Source of the DNA: AAA044-D11 sp965268275
Lineage (GTDB): Bacteria; Actinomycetota; Actinomycetes; Nanopelagicales; Nanopelagicaceae
Reading direction: 5' to 3'
Length of the DNA stretch: 64,000 bases
Assembly (NCBI GenBank): GCA_965268275.1
Contig: OZ254168.1
Coordinates: 62,001-126,000 of the forward strand
The position numbers and the translations under genes were made by a program. Of this stretch, positions 34,409-42,598 are shown in pieces. The notes beneath the pieces were generated by a model, which did no database searches, was not told where the DNA came from, and saw only the letters and a program-made list of their open reading frames with translations. Positions within the stretch are counted from its first letter, which is position 1. Each line of letters opens with the position of its first letter.

Positions 34409-35140
34409 TTGAATCAAAAATCTTTTCATGCCAATGAAATTAGTAAATCTTTTGGCGCCCTTCAGGTATTAGATAATGTAACTTTGAATATAAATCCCGG
34501 AGAAATCGTTGGCCTACTTGGTCCAAATGGTGCCGGTAAATCGACCCTTATTAATATTTTGGCTGGGTATGAGAAACAAGATGGTGGAACAGTTGTAGTA
34601 GAAAGCACACCACTCGATGGCTTAAAACCAAATGCTCGTGCACGTGCCGGCATTGCAAGAACGTTTCAATCAGGTCGACTATTTGGAAATCTAACTGTCG
34701 CCGAAAATGTGGCCTTAGGTGCAATTGGTTTAGGAGAATCTGGGAAAGTTGCTCGCGAACGATCTGAATCTATTTTAGAAATTTTAGGTATTGAAAAGCT
34801 TTCGCCATATCCCGCAGGAAGTATCTCTCACGGTAACGCCAGATTGGTTGGTCTCGCGCGCGCAGTTGCAGCGCATCCAAAGTATTTGATTATGGATGAA
34901 CCCGCTGCCGGTCTTAATGAAGATGAAGCTCCAAGATTGTTACATGCGCTAGATGTTATTAGAAAGAATATTGGTTGCGGCATGTTGCTTGTTGAACATA
35001 ACGTTAAGTTAGTAACTCAGGCTTGCAGCAGAGTGGTAGTTCTAGCAACAGGAATTTTGATTTTTGATGGCAACCCACAGGATGCATTGAATAATTCTGA
35101 GGTTAAAGCTGCTTATCTTGGGAACGCAGGTGTTCACTAA
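34409..35140 (+). CDS. ABC transporter ATP-binding protein, LivG-like
   Basis: 243 residues. Walker A LLGPNGAGKSTL, the LivG-type ARTFQSGRLFGNLTVAENV stretch, signature ISHGNARLVGLARAV (SHGN replaces the usual SGGQ), Walker B LIMDEPAAGLNEDEA, switch His in LVEHNVKLV. TTG start at 34409 with GAGGGGAG 8 bases upstream. Overlaps the LivF-like gene by one base. Confidence 0.93.
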   Translation: MNQKSFHANEISKSFGALQVLDNVTLNINPGEIVGLLGPNGAGKSTLINILAGYEKQDGGTVVVESTPLDGLKPNARARAGIARTFQSGRLFGNLTVAENVALGAIGLGESGKVARERSESILEILGIEKLSPYPAGSISHGNARLVGLARAVAAHPKYLIMDEPAAGLNEDEAPRLLHALDVIRKNIGCGMLLVEHNVKLVTQACSRVVVLATGILIFDGNPQDALNNSEVKAAYLGNAGVH

Positions 35141-35856
35141 TGGCTTTGTTAGAAGTTACAAATTTGGTAGCTGGCTACGGGAAAGTCGAAGTTATTTCTG
35201 ATGTGTCATTTACTTTAGAGCCAGGAAAATCGATTGGCATTGTCGGCCCAAATGGTGTCGGCAAATCAACTCTGCTCCAAGCTATTGCTGGGGGAATTTC
35301 ACCTAAGGGTGGATCGATAACTTTCGACGGAAAAAATATTGGTGGAAAGAAACCAGAAGACATTGTGCGACTGGGACTTTCGCTAGTTCCAGAGGGCCGT
35401 CAGATATTTAGTGGGCTTACAGTGAAAGAGAATCTCTCACTTGGTCTGACTGGTCGCCGAAGCAAGAAAGGCGCAAACGAAGCAATTCTAAAAATGCGTG
35501 AACTCTTCCCGGTTCTATCGACACACGAAAATCATCAAGCCGGAATGTTAAGTGGTGGACAGCAACAACAATTAGCAATTGCACGTGCGTTGATTTCAGA
35601 ACCAAAGGTTCTATTGCTCGACGAACCAAGTTTGGGACTAGCCCCAACAGTAATTACCGATGTTTTTGATCGCTTAAAAGAGATTATCGAGATGGGAACA
35701 GCAGTTGTTATTGTTGAACAACGAGCCAACTTAGTAACTTCATTTGCCGAAAAGACGATTGTTATTCGAGACGGCAAAGTGCAGTCGACACTAACTCCAG
35801 CAGATGCTGCAAATTCCGAATCTTTACAACGTTCTTACTTTGGGGCTGGTGAATAA
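35140..35856 (+). CDS. ABC transporter ATP-binding protein, LivF-like
   Basis: 238 residues. Walker A IVGPNGVGKSTL, LVPEGRQIFSGLTVKENL (LivF hallmark), signature LSGGQQQQLAIARAL, Walker B VLLLDEPSLGLAP, switch IVEQRANLV. Pairs with the LivG-like ATPase as a heterodimer. Permease starts immediately after its stop. Confidence 0.95.
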   Translation: MALLEVTNLVAGYGKVEVISDVSFTLEPGKSIGIVGPNGVGKSTLLQAIAGGISPKGGSITFDGKNIGGKKPEDIVRLGLSLVPEGRQIFSGLTVKENLSLGLTGRRSKKGANEAILKMRELFPVLSTHENHQAGMLSGGQQQQLAIARALISEPKVLLLDEPSLGLAPTVITDVFDRLKEIIEMGTAVVIVEQRANLVTSFAEKTIVIRDGKVQSTLTPADAANSESLQRSYFGAGE

Positions 35857-36729
35857 ATGGTTCAATCTATTCTTGATGCAATAAGTCTTGGCGGACTTTA
35901 TTCATTAGCGGCACTCGGTCTTGGCCTGGTTTTTGGCGTGATGCGCCTTGTTAACTTTGCGCATGCCGAATTAATTACAATTGCGGCATATACATTGGTG
36001 TTAACAGCACAATTTCCGCTAGCTGTTAGTTTGATTTTTACCGTCATAGTCACGGTCTTTGTTGCACTTTTGATGGAATTCTCGGTTTATCGCAGATTGC
36101 GTGGAGTAAACCCTGCAATTATGTTAATTGCATCTTTTGGACTTTCAACAGTCCTGCAGCGCGTTTATGAATTAATGTTTGGAGCTCTACCAAGATCAGC
36201 TGTAGTTGCGCCATTCCTTCGTGGTGATTTTAAAATTGCTGGCCTTTCAATAACGATTTCAAGCATAATTACGATCGTATTGACCATAGTTATCTTGCTT
36301 GCGATGGGTTATCTGATCGAACGAACTTCACTTGGCCTACAACTTCGCGCAGCATCTGCAGATTTTAAGACGGCACGACTTCTAGGGGTCAGATCAAATC
36401 GTTTAATTAGTGCAGCTTTTGGCCTCAGCGGAGTGCTGGCTGCATGTGTTGCTTTGATTTTGGTAATTCAAAATCCACAGATCAGTCCTTACTATGGACT
36501 AAACATCACAATTCTTTCTTTGGTCGGAATTGTTATCGGCGGAATTGCCTCACTACGCGGAGCAGCTCTTGGTGGATTCATAGTTGGCGTTGTTCTAAGT
36601 TCGCTTAACACTCTGCTTGGAAATGGCCGCGTATATGCATATAGCTGGCTATTTATTCTGGTCTTAGTTATCTTGCTAGTGCGTCCAGGGGGGCTCTTAA
36701 GTAAGGGCTCTGAATTGGAGCGTGTCTAA
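35857..36729 (+). CDS. ABC transporter permease, LivH-like
   Basis: 290 residues, about eight membrane helices. GGLYSLAALGLGLVFGVMRLVNFAHAE is the LivH opening, and the EAA-like loop ARLLGVRSNRLISAAFGLSG contacts the ATPase. Overlaps the next permease by one base. Confidence 0.94.
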   Translation: MVQSILDAISLGGLYSLAALGLGLVFGVMRLVNFAHAELITIAAYTLVLTAQFPLAVSLIFTVIVTVFVALLMEFSVYRRLRGVNPAIMLIASFGLSTVLQRVYELMFGALPRSAVVAPFLRGDFKIAGLSITISSIITIVLTIVILLAMGYLIERTSLGLQLRAASADFKTARLLGVRSNRLISAAFGLSGVLAACVALILVIQNPQISPYYGLNITILSLVGIVIGGIASLRGAALGGFIVGVVLSSLNTLLGNGRVYAYSWLFILVLVILLVRPGGLLSKGSELERV

Positions 36730-37760
36730 TGAAGCACAGTGGCGTAACTAAATTCTCAATTCAAAACCTACTTGGACCAATCGTTGTTCTAATTCTCTTA
36801 ACGCACTTTGTTGGTGGCGCTTCGACTAGCTTGCAATTGATTACCCAATTCGCGCTTTGCTTATTTGTAATGGTCCTCGCGCTTCAAGTTTTTGTCGGAA
36901 ATTCAGGCGTTCTCTCATTTGGCCACGGCGCATTTGCACTTATTGGCTCATATGTATCTGCGATGCTTACTGCTCCAGTAAATATCAAAGACAATGCCTT
37001 AGCAATGAACCAACTTTGGGAGCCGCTGGTTTCTCCTCAAGTAAACATTTACGTATCACTTCTAATCTCTGCTGCCGTTAGTGCATTTATCGCGGCAATA
37101 ACTGGAATCTTCTTAATGCGGCTAAATGGCCTTGCTGCGGGTATCGCAACTTTCGCGCTATTGGGAGTGGCATACAACGTATTTTTCAACAATAAAAAGA
37201 TTGGGCCCGGATCACAAGCATTACCTGGTGTCCCTTTAATTGAGAACAACTGGATCCTTCTGCTTCTTGCAGTTATCTCATTAACTCTTGTTTACTTCAT
37301 TAATATTTCGAAGGTAGGGCGCACTCTCCGCGCTACCCGTGAAGATGCAATGGCCGCGCCAGCTCTTGGAATCAGTATTTTCAAGGTTCGCTTAATCGCC
37401 TTTATTCTTTCAGGTGCAATCGCTGGCTTAGCTGGTGGAATGTATTCACACGTTGCTGGAACATTTCAAGTTCAAGATTATTATCTAGAATTCACCTTTA
37501 TTACGCTCTCGATGTTGATAGTAGGCGGAAGTGCAAGTATCTGGGGAGCACTTGTCGGAACCTTCATTATTACTGCAGTTGGTCAAGTTTTACTAATGAT
37601 GGAACAAGATCTGCCAGTTTTTGGAATACAAGTTCAAATTCCACTTGGCTCTCGAGCGGTAATAATCGCACTTACATTCGTAGCGGTTCTGCTCTGGCGA
37701 TCAGGTGGCATAACAAATGGTAAAGAATTTAGAATTCCAAAATTAAAAAGGAAAAGTTAG
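36729..37760 (+). CDS. ABC transporter permease, LivM-like
   Basis: 343 residues, about ten membrane helices. VGNSGVLSFGHGAFALIGSY is the LivM hallmark; the cytoplasmic loop GRTLRATREDAMAAPALGISIFKVRLIAFILSG holds the ATPase-contact EAA motif. Completes the importer with the preceding three genes. Confidence 0.94.
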   Translation: MKHSGVTKFSIQNLLGPIVVLILLTHFVGGASTSLQLITQFALCLFVMVLALQVFVGNSGVLSFGHGAFALIGSYVSAMLTAPVNIKDNALAMNQLWEPLVSPQVNIYVSLLISAAVSAFIAAITGIFLMRLNGLAAGIATFALLGVAYNVFFNNKKIGPGSQALPGVPLIENNWILLLLAVISLTLVYFINISKVGRTLRATREDAMAAPALGISIFKVRLIAFILSGAIAGLAGGMYSHVAGTFQVQDYYLEFTFITLSMLIVGGSASIWGALVGTFIITAVGQVLLMMEQDLPVFGIQVQIPLGSRAVIIALTFVAVLLWRSGGITNGKEFRIPKLKRKS

Positions 37761-37763
37761 AAC

Positions 37764-38051
37764 ATGAGCAAGGTCTACCTATTTGTAGCGATTGATGTAA
37801 AACCAGGTAGACGCGGAGAGTTTCTTGAAAAGATTAAAATTCACGGAGCTCATATTCGCACTGAAGAAGGTTGTGAAACTTTAGAGATTTTTACTGACTC
37901 CCAAGACTCCAACCAGGTATGTGTCTGGGAAGTTTGGACAAATCGTCCACTCTGGGATGCGCATATGGTCAATGATGCAAGTGCAGCTTGGCAGAAAATT
38001 GCTTCTGAATATGTAAATGGCGAGAAAATTACTGTTCTGGATTCCATCTAA
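37764..38051 (+). CDS. ABM-domain (antibiotic biosynthesis monooxygenase-like) small protein
   Basis: 95 residues, dimeric ferredoxin-like ABM fold: VYLFVAIDVKPGRRGEFLEKIKIHGAHIRTEEGC, EIFTDSQDSNQVCVWEVWTNRPLWDAHM. Family members are cofactor-less oxygenases, isomerases or enzyme auxiliaries. Three bases after LivM and 3 bases before the hydrolase, so it belongs to the transporter operon; its reaction is unknown. Confidence 0.85.
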   Translation: MSKVYLFVAIDVKPGRRGEFLEKIKIHGAHIRTEEGCETLEIFTDSQDSNQVCVWEVWTNRPLWDAHMVNDASAAWQKIASEYVNGEKITVLDSI

Positions 38052-38054
38052 CAA

Positions 38055-38774
38055 ATGGAAGCAGAAGACCGTTCAGTCTTTGAATTACCTTATGTAAGCC
38101 CGGATGAAACTATCCACTTTGGAAAATCTGAAGATCAGGTAATCGATTTCTACATTCCACACGATCAAAAAGACTCGATAATAGTTTTAATTCATGGTGG
38201 ATATTGGCGCCCAGAATATGATCGTAAACATTTAGCGCCACTAGCAGATGCGCTTTCAAGTTTAGGTTGGCCAGTTGCCCTAATCGAATATCGTCGAATC
38301 ATCGGAAATCCTGACGCAATGATGAGCGATGTCATAAGTGCAATCGAAGAAGTTTCAAAGCGATACCCAAATCTAATTCTGATTGGACATTCAGCCGGTG
38401 GGCATCTTGCGCTTGTTGCCTCTCATAAAGTTAAAGCATCAGCCATAATCGCATTAGCACCACTAACTAACTTACTTTCAGCAGAAGAGTTAGATTTAGA
38501 CGAAGGCGCAGTATCTGATTTTCTTGGCGCTCCTGCTTCGCTGCGTTCTGATTTAGATCCGACAAGACTTCCAGCGCCTTCATCCCCAACCACAGTTATT
38601 CATGGTGCCTTGGACATAAGAGTTCCCATTAATTTTTCTCGGGATTATGTTGCGCAAAAAGCCGGACCAAATATGCACTACCTAGAATTTGAGAAACTAG
38701 GTCACTTCGAATTAATTGACCCTAGGTCAGAGATTTTTGATGAAATCTCCCGAGTTCTTGCCTCTTCGAGTTAA
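38055..38774 (+). CDS. Alpha/beta hydrolase, arylformamidase (kynurenine formamidase)-like
   Basis: 239 residues. HGGYWRPEYDRKHLAPLADAL carries the HGGxW oxyanion motif typical of eukaryotic-type arylformamidases; the nucleophile is Ser in GHSAGGHLAL, the acid Asp in HGALDIRVP and the base His in GHFELIDP. N-formylkynurenine hydrolysis to kynurenine is plausible and would feed the kynureninase at 10096. General carboxylesterases share the triad, so the call is tentative. Last gene of the importer operon. Confidence 0.75.
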   Translation: MEAEDRSVFELPYVSPDETIHFGKSEDQVIDFYIPHDQKDSIIVLIHGGYWRPEYDRKHLAPLADALSSLGWPVALIEYRRIIGNPDAMMSDVISAIEEVSKRYPNLILIGHSAGGHLALVASHKVKASAIIALAPLTNLLSAEELDLDEGAVSDFLGAPASLRSDLDPTRLPAPSSPTTVIHGALDIRVPINFSRDYVAQKAGPNMHYLEFEKLGHFELIDPRSEIFDEISRVLASSS

Positions 38775-38784
38775 ATACAACAAG

Positions 38785-38790
38785 TAGGGT
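38785..38790 (+). promoter_or_regulatory. Putative leaderless -10 (sulfotransferase-like)
   Basis: TAGGGT, 7 bases before GTG 38798. Confidence 0.45.
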
Positions 38791-38797
38791 TTCGTCC

Positions 38798-39895
38798 GTG
38801 GCCAAGAAAATAATTGTGCATGCTGGATTTCATAAAACTGGAACGACAGCAATTCAATCCAGTCTTTTCGCGGCAAGAGAAGAGTTAAGCAAGCAAGGAA
38901 TTACATATCCAGATGTTGGCGGAAAAGCGCACCATAAAGCAATCTATTCACTTATGGCCAAGACTTGGGGTTGGGAAGATCGTGGCGGAGTCCCGGCGAC
39001 GGATAAAAAATGGCAAGGTTTTATTAAGCAGATAAAAAGGGCCAAATCAACAGCACTCATAAGTTCCGAATTCTTATGCGAACTTAACGAAGAGCAGATA
39101 ATTCGATTTAAGAAAGATATAGATTGCTCCGATGTAAAGATCTATTTCACGCTTCGGCCACTTTTAAAGATAATTCCTTCGGCCTATCAACAGCATTTAA
39201 AAATAGGAATAAAAAGTGGCTATGAAAAATGGCTGCATTCAATTTTAGATGAGCCAGGGGTTTCAACTATAACTCCATCATTTTGGGTGCGTCACATGCA
39301 TGCCGAGGTTTTGACTAAGTGGGTTAAGCATTTTGGAAAAGAGAATGTGATTGTAATTGTGGTTGATGAGAAGCAGCCGGAATTCATCTATCAAGAATTC
39401 AATAATTTGCTGTCACTAAAGCCAGGATTCTTAAAGCCACAGTTGGATCAAGATAGCAATCGTTCGCTAACCCTTGATGAGATCACTTTGCTAAACACAA
39501 TCAATAAAAAGTTTTCGAAAAAGCGAAGCTGGCATGATTATGAGACCTTTATTAGAAATGGGTCAATTAAGTATTTGACGAATAAAGTTACACCCGGCCC
39601 GGAAGCGGCAAGGCTGTTAACCCCGCAGTGGGCGGTTGATATAGCTAAAACTGTTTCCAAAAAGAATATAGAAGAGATAAAGGGGCTTGGCATAAAAGTT
39701 ATCGGTGATTTAGATTCATTTGAAAGCGCCCAAATCCCGATCGGCGAAAATCCAGAGGTAACAATGATTCCCGTCGATTTAGCGGCAAAGGCGTTAGTTG
39801 CGATGGATTTACGGGTAGTTGAGAAGTTGCCAACTCGATATGTAGCAAAAATTCTCTGGAAAATGATTAAGCGAGATATTCGAAAGAAGAACTAG
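38798..39895 (+). CDS. Sulfotransferase-like protein
   Basis: 365 residues. The N-terminal HAGFHKTGTTAIQSSLF is the PAPS 5'-phosphosulfate loop, and FTLRPLLKIIPSAYQQHLK fits the 3'-phosphate site (Arg...Ser). Such proteins sulfate glycans or lipids; some are only sulfotransferase-like. GTG start with TAGGGT 7 bases upstream. The C-terminal ~100 residues are basic with no match I recognise. It opens the envelope locus. Confidence 0.75.
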   Translation: MAKKIIVHAGFHKTGTTAIQSSLFAAREELSKQGITYPDVGGKAHHKAIYSLMAKTWGWEDRGGVPATDKKWQGFIKQIKRAKSTALISSEFLCELNEEQIIRFKKDIDCSDVKIYFTLRPLLKIIPSAYQQHLKIGIKSGYEKWLHSILDEPGVSTITPSFWVRHMHAEVLTKWVKHFGKENVIVIVVDEKQPEFIYQEFNNLLSLKPGFLKPQLDQDSNRSLTLDEITLLNTINKKFSKKRSWHDYETFIRNGSIKYLTNKVTPGPEAARLLTPQWAVDIAKTVSKKNIEEIKGLGIKVIGDLDSFESAQIPIGENPEVTMIPVDLAAKALVAMDLRVVEKLPTRYVAKILWKMIKRDIRKKN

Positions 39896-39971
39896 CCGGA
39901 CAGCTTTGTAGTACAGAAACCTAAAGTTCATCTTCTGTAAACTCTCAGTTTTCTCAAAGAAAAATCGGAGT

Positions 39972-39991
39972 TTAGACTCGGGGTCTAACTT
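39972..39991 (+). promoter_or_regulatory. Palindrome overlapping the -10 of the glycosyltransferase/pyruvyltransferase gene
   Basis: TTAGAC, 5-base spacer, GTCTAA (39972-39988); the second arm runs into TAACTT (39986-39991), which sits 6 bases before the ATG at 39998. A repressor bound here would block the promoter. Confidence 0.45.
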
Positions 39992-39997
39992 CCATAC

Positions 39998-41839
39998 ATG
40001 AGCACACTGGATTATCAAGGCGGAGAAATTCTTGCCGCTCTTGAGAGCCAATTTGCACCAAAATTTGTTCCAAAACCCAAGCCTGTCATCAAGATCTCGA
40101 ACGCAATAGTCTGCTCATTCTTCACGAGCGATGATTATTACAAGAGCCACGGAGCAAGGTTAAGAGCTAATTTAGAAGAAATCGGTGTTGAGGTTGACTT
40201 GCGTGAAATTACGAAAAAAGAGGGCGAAGATTGGGCCACGATTTGTCGGAAGAAAGTTGGATTCATAGCTGAAGTTTGTACCGCAAATCCCGATAAGAAA
40301 GTTTTCTGGATTGATGTTGATTGCGAACTATTTAGCATTCCGGACTTTATTCTCAATTCAACAGCGGACATTATTGGATTTCAACGCGGATTTAGTAACC
40401 CAAATAAAATCGGTTATGAAAATCGTGGACGATTCTGGGAGCCATGCTTCTGGGGAATAAACAACACACCACAGGCCCGAAAAATGATTCAAGCAGCGGC
40501 AGATTTCGAAGCGGTTGCAACAGTGCGAGCTACAGATGATTTCTTCTTCGAAGAAGCCTGGCGTGCAACTTCTTCAAATATGACCTTCCAAATTATTCCT
40601 TCAAATTGCGCAGTTGATAAAGGTGCAGGAACTCTAGAAAGCCACGAAGTATTTTTTAGGTTTGGTTCCAGCGGACAGGTAGAAAACTTCAAAGATAAAG
40701 TAGAGCAACATAAAGGCAGCAAGGCTAGAAAAAAATTCAATCCAAAACGAGATCTATTGCGTCTTGCTAAGTTGGTCGAAGAGAAATTACCTGAAAACAT
40801 CTCTTCTAAAGCCCGAATGATTGTCGACGCCTCAGGCATCACCGGATTTCTAACGGGGAAAAAGCACAACAATCTAGCTAACAATAATGTTCACGAACTT
40901 GTAAAAGCAGGAAAAGCTGGAAACCTAAAGAAATTTAATGAGACCCTTGAAGTTTTCAAGCGCAAAACTCTTCCCAACCGCTATGAAACTGCTGCAATTA
41001 AAGTTGCCTCAAGTTTCTTGGCCTACTCGACTAAGCCAAGTAAGAATAAGACAATAATTTCATGGTGGGAAAATCCTTATCCCGGAAATTACGGTGATTG
41101 GCTAACACCTTTTGTCTTCAATCATTACACCGACTCTAAAATAATTTTCCAAAGCCTTACAACACAAGCGCGTAAGAAGCATTTAGTTAGCCTTGGATCA
41201 GTTGGCCGATTCATAAAAAGCAACTCAGTAGTTGTAGGCACAGGAGTCAGTTCTTTCAAACATGCCTTAAATCCAAAGGCGGATTACATCTCGGTTCGTG
41301 GCCCACATACTGCTGAACTACTTTTACAATCAGGTGGACCTAAGGTTGAAAGCTTTGGTGATCCAGCTGTTGTTTTATCTCGGATTTTGCCGTTCACGCG
41401 TAGCGAAACCAATGGTCGAATCGCACTCATTCGCCACCATACTCATTTGCAAGCGCCGGTTAAGTTGCCCGAAAATTTTGATGAAATTTCGGTCCAAATC
41501 TCACACCCAAATGACGTAGTCGCCTTTATCGAAAAGCTTCATGAATACGACAGTGTTGTCACGAGCGCCATGCACGTAATGATTACTTGCCACAGTTATG
41601 GAATTCCCTGCGCGCTAGTGGTGTTCGATGGCTTTGAAGACTATGTCCATGGTGATGGAATCAAATACTCAGATTATGCACTCGGCGCTGGCGTGACTGA
41701 ATTAAATCCAGTCTCAATCAACCCAAAGATTGATCAAGCTCAAATCCAAAAAATAACGCATGAAATCAAGATTTCAGAGAGAAAAATATCTGAAGTCGAA
41801 GCTGCAATCAAAGCTGGAATTTCAAGGGTCACAAATTAA
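39998..41839 (+). CDS. Two-domain glycosyltransferase-like / polysaccharide pyruvyltransferase protein
   Basis: 613 residues with two enzymatic-looking halves. Residues ~35-230 look like a nucleotide-sugar transferase with a DxD in FWIDVDCELF. Residues ~345-600 match polysaccharide pyruvyltransferases (CsaB/WcaK type): WWENPYPGNYGDWLTPF, VSVRGPHTAELL-like ISVRGPHTAELL, ESFGDPAVVLSRI and SAMHVMITCHSYGIPC. The linker (~230-340) is basic and poorly conserved. It would add a sugar and a pyruvyl ketal to a surface polymer. Likely leaderless. No signal peptide, so it acts on the cytoplasmic face. Confidence 0.75.
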   Translation: MSTLDYQGGEILAALESQFAPKFVPKPKPVIKISNAIVCSFFTSDDYYKSHGARLRANLEEIGVEVDLREITKKEGEDWATICRKKVGFIAEVCTANPDKKVFWIDVDCELFSIPDFILNSTADIIGFQRGFSNPNKIGYENRGRFWEPCFWGINNTPQARKMIQAAADFEAVATVRATDDFFFEEAWRATSSNMTFQIIPSNCAVDKGAGTLESHEVFFRFGSSGQVENFKDKVEQHKGSKARKKFNPKRDLLRLAKLVEEKLPENISSKARMIVDASGITGFLTGKKHNNLANNNVHELVKAGKAGNLKKFNETLEVFKRKTLPNRYETAAIKVASSFLAYSTKPSKNKTIISWWENPYPGNYGDWLTPFVFNHYTDSKIIFQSLTTQARKKHLVSLGSVGRFIKSNSVVVGTGVSSFKHALNPKADYISVRGPHTAELLLQSGGPKVESFGDPAVVLSRILPFTRSETNGRIALIRHHTHLQAPVKLPENFDEISVQISHPNDVVAFIEKLHEYDSVVTSAMHVMITCHSYGIPCALVVFDGFEDYVHGDGIKYSDYALGAGVTELNPVSINPKIDQAQIQKITHEIKISERKISEVEAAIKAGISRVTN

Positions 41840-41840
41840 T

Positions 41841-42536
41841 TTACTTAAGACCTTCATTTGCACGATCTAAATCAGCTTGAAAGTCGACCTCTACTGCAAA
41901 TAGATCTGAAATATCGATTGGCTCCATTTCGATGCCATTATTCTCAATTGCAAGTTCTAGCCCGCGTTCAAAATAATCCTGATCAGCGCAGTTTTCTAAT
42001 TGCGTAATCACGTGTGACTTCTCATGAGCAGAAATAAAGTTGATACCAACTGCTTCACCAAGTGCATTCTTCACCGTTTTTGAAAGTTCTTTTATAAATC
42101 CCTTTTCATTGACTGTGTATTTAACTTCCTCTTCAGCAGTTGCTGATGTATTTACGCAAACAAAAGATTTCTCATTCTTTATTCGGTCTGCCACACGCTC
42201 TAAAACCTTTGAATCAAATACAACATCGCCATTTAACCAGAGGACACCAGATTCTTGGCTAGCACGTAGAGCTTTAAGCAAGCTCTTTGAAGTATTTGTT
42301 TGATCATAAATTTCGTTATAAACAAAACTTGCATTTGGGTGGGCTTCGATAATCATTTCGAGTTTAAAACCAACAACAACTGTGATTCGAGCTTTGTCGC
42401 CGAAAACTTTAGTTACATTCTCCATCTGTTGTTGCATGATCGAGCGGCCATCGGATAAAACAGTTAGTGGCTTTGGCCAAGGTTTTCCTAATCGCGTTCC
42501 CATGCCTGCTGCCAAAATCACAACTTGAATAGCCAT
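41841..42536 (-). CDS. LicC-like nucleotidyltransferase (CTP:phospho-alcohol or sugar-phosphate)
   Basis: 231 residues. The N-terminal VILAAGMGTRLGKPWPKPL is the nucleotide-binding signature, LWLNGDVVFD supplies the metal Asp, and VEVDFQADLDRAN is the C-terminal metal/product motif common to LicC and inositol-phosphate cytidylyltransferases. Divergent by 62 bases from a CDP-alcohol phosphotransferase gene, so a cytidylyltransferase making CDP-choline, CDP-glycerol or CDP-inositol is likely. The start has GGAAAG upstream rather than a TANNNT box. Confidence 0.82.
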   Translation of the reverse strand: MAIQVVILAAGMGTRLGKPWPKPLTVLSDGRSIMQQQMENVTKVFGDKARITVVVGFKLEMIIEAHPNASFVYNEIYDQTNTSKSLLKALRASQESGVLWLNGDVVFDSKVLERVADRIKNEKSFVCVNTSATAEEEVKYTVNEKGFIKELSKTVKNALGEAVGINFISAHEKSHVITQLENCADQDYFERGLELAIENNGIEMEPIDISDLFAVEVDFQADLDRANEGLK

Positions 42537-42585
42537 CTCTATCTTTCCAACCCGTCTATAACTAAATATTCCCTGTCAGACGCGA

Positions 42586-42591
42586 TAGATT
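42586..42591 (+). promoter_or_regulatory. Putative leaderless -10 (first CDP-alcohol phosphotransferase)
   Basis: TAGATT, 7 bases before ATG 42599. Confidence 0.45.
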
Positions 42592-42598
42592 ACCGCTT

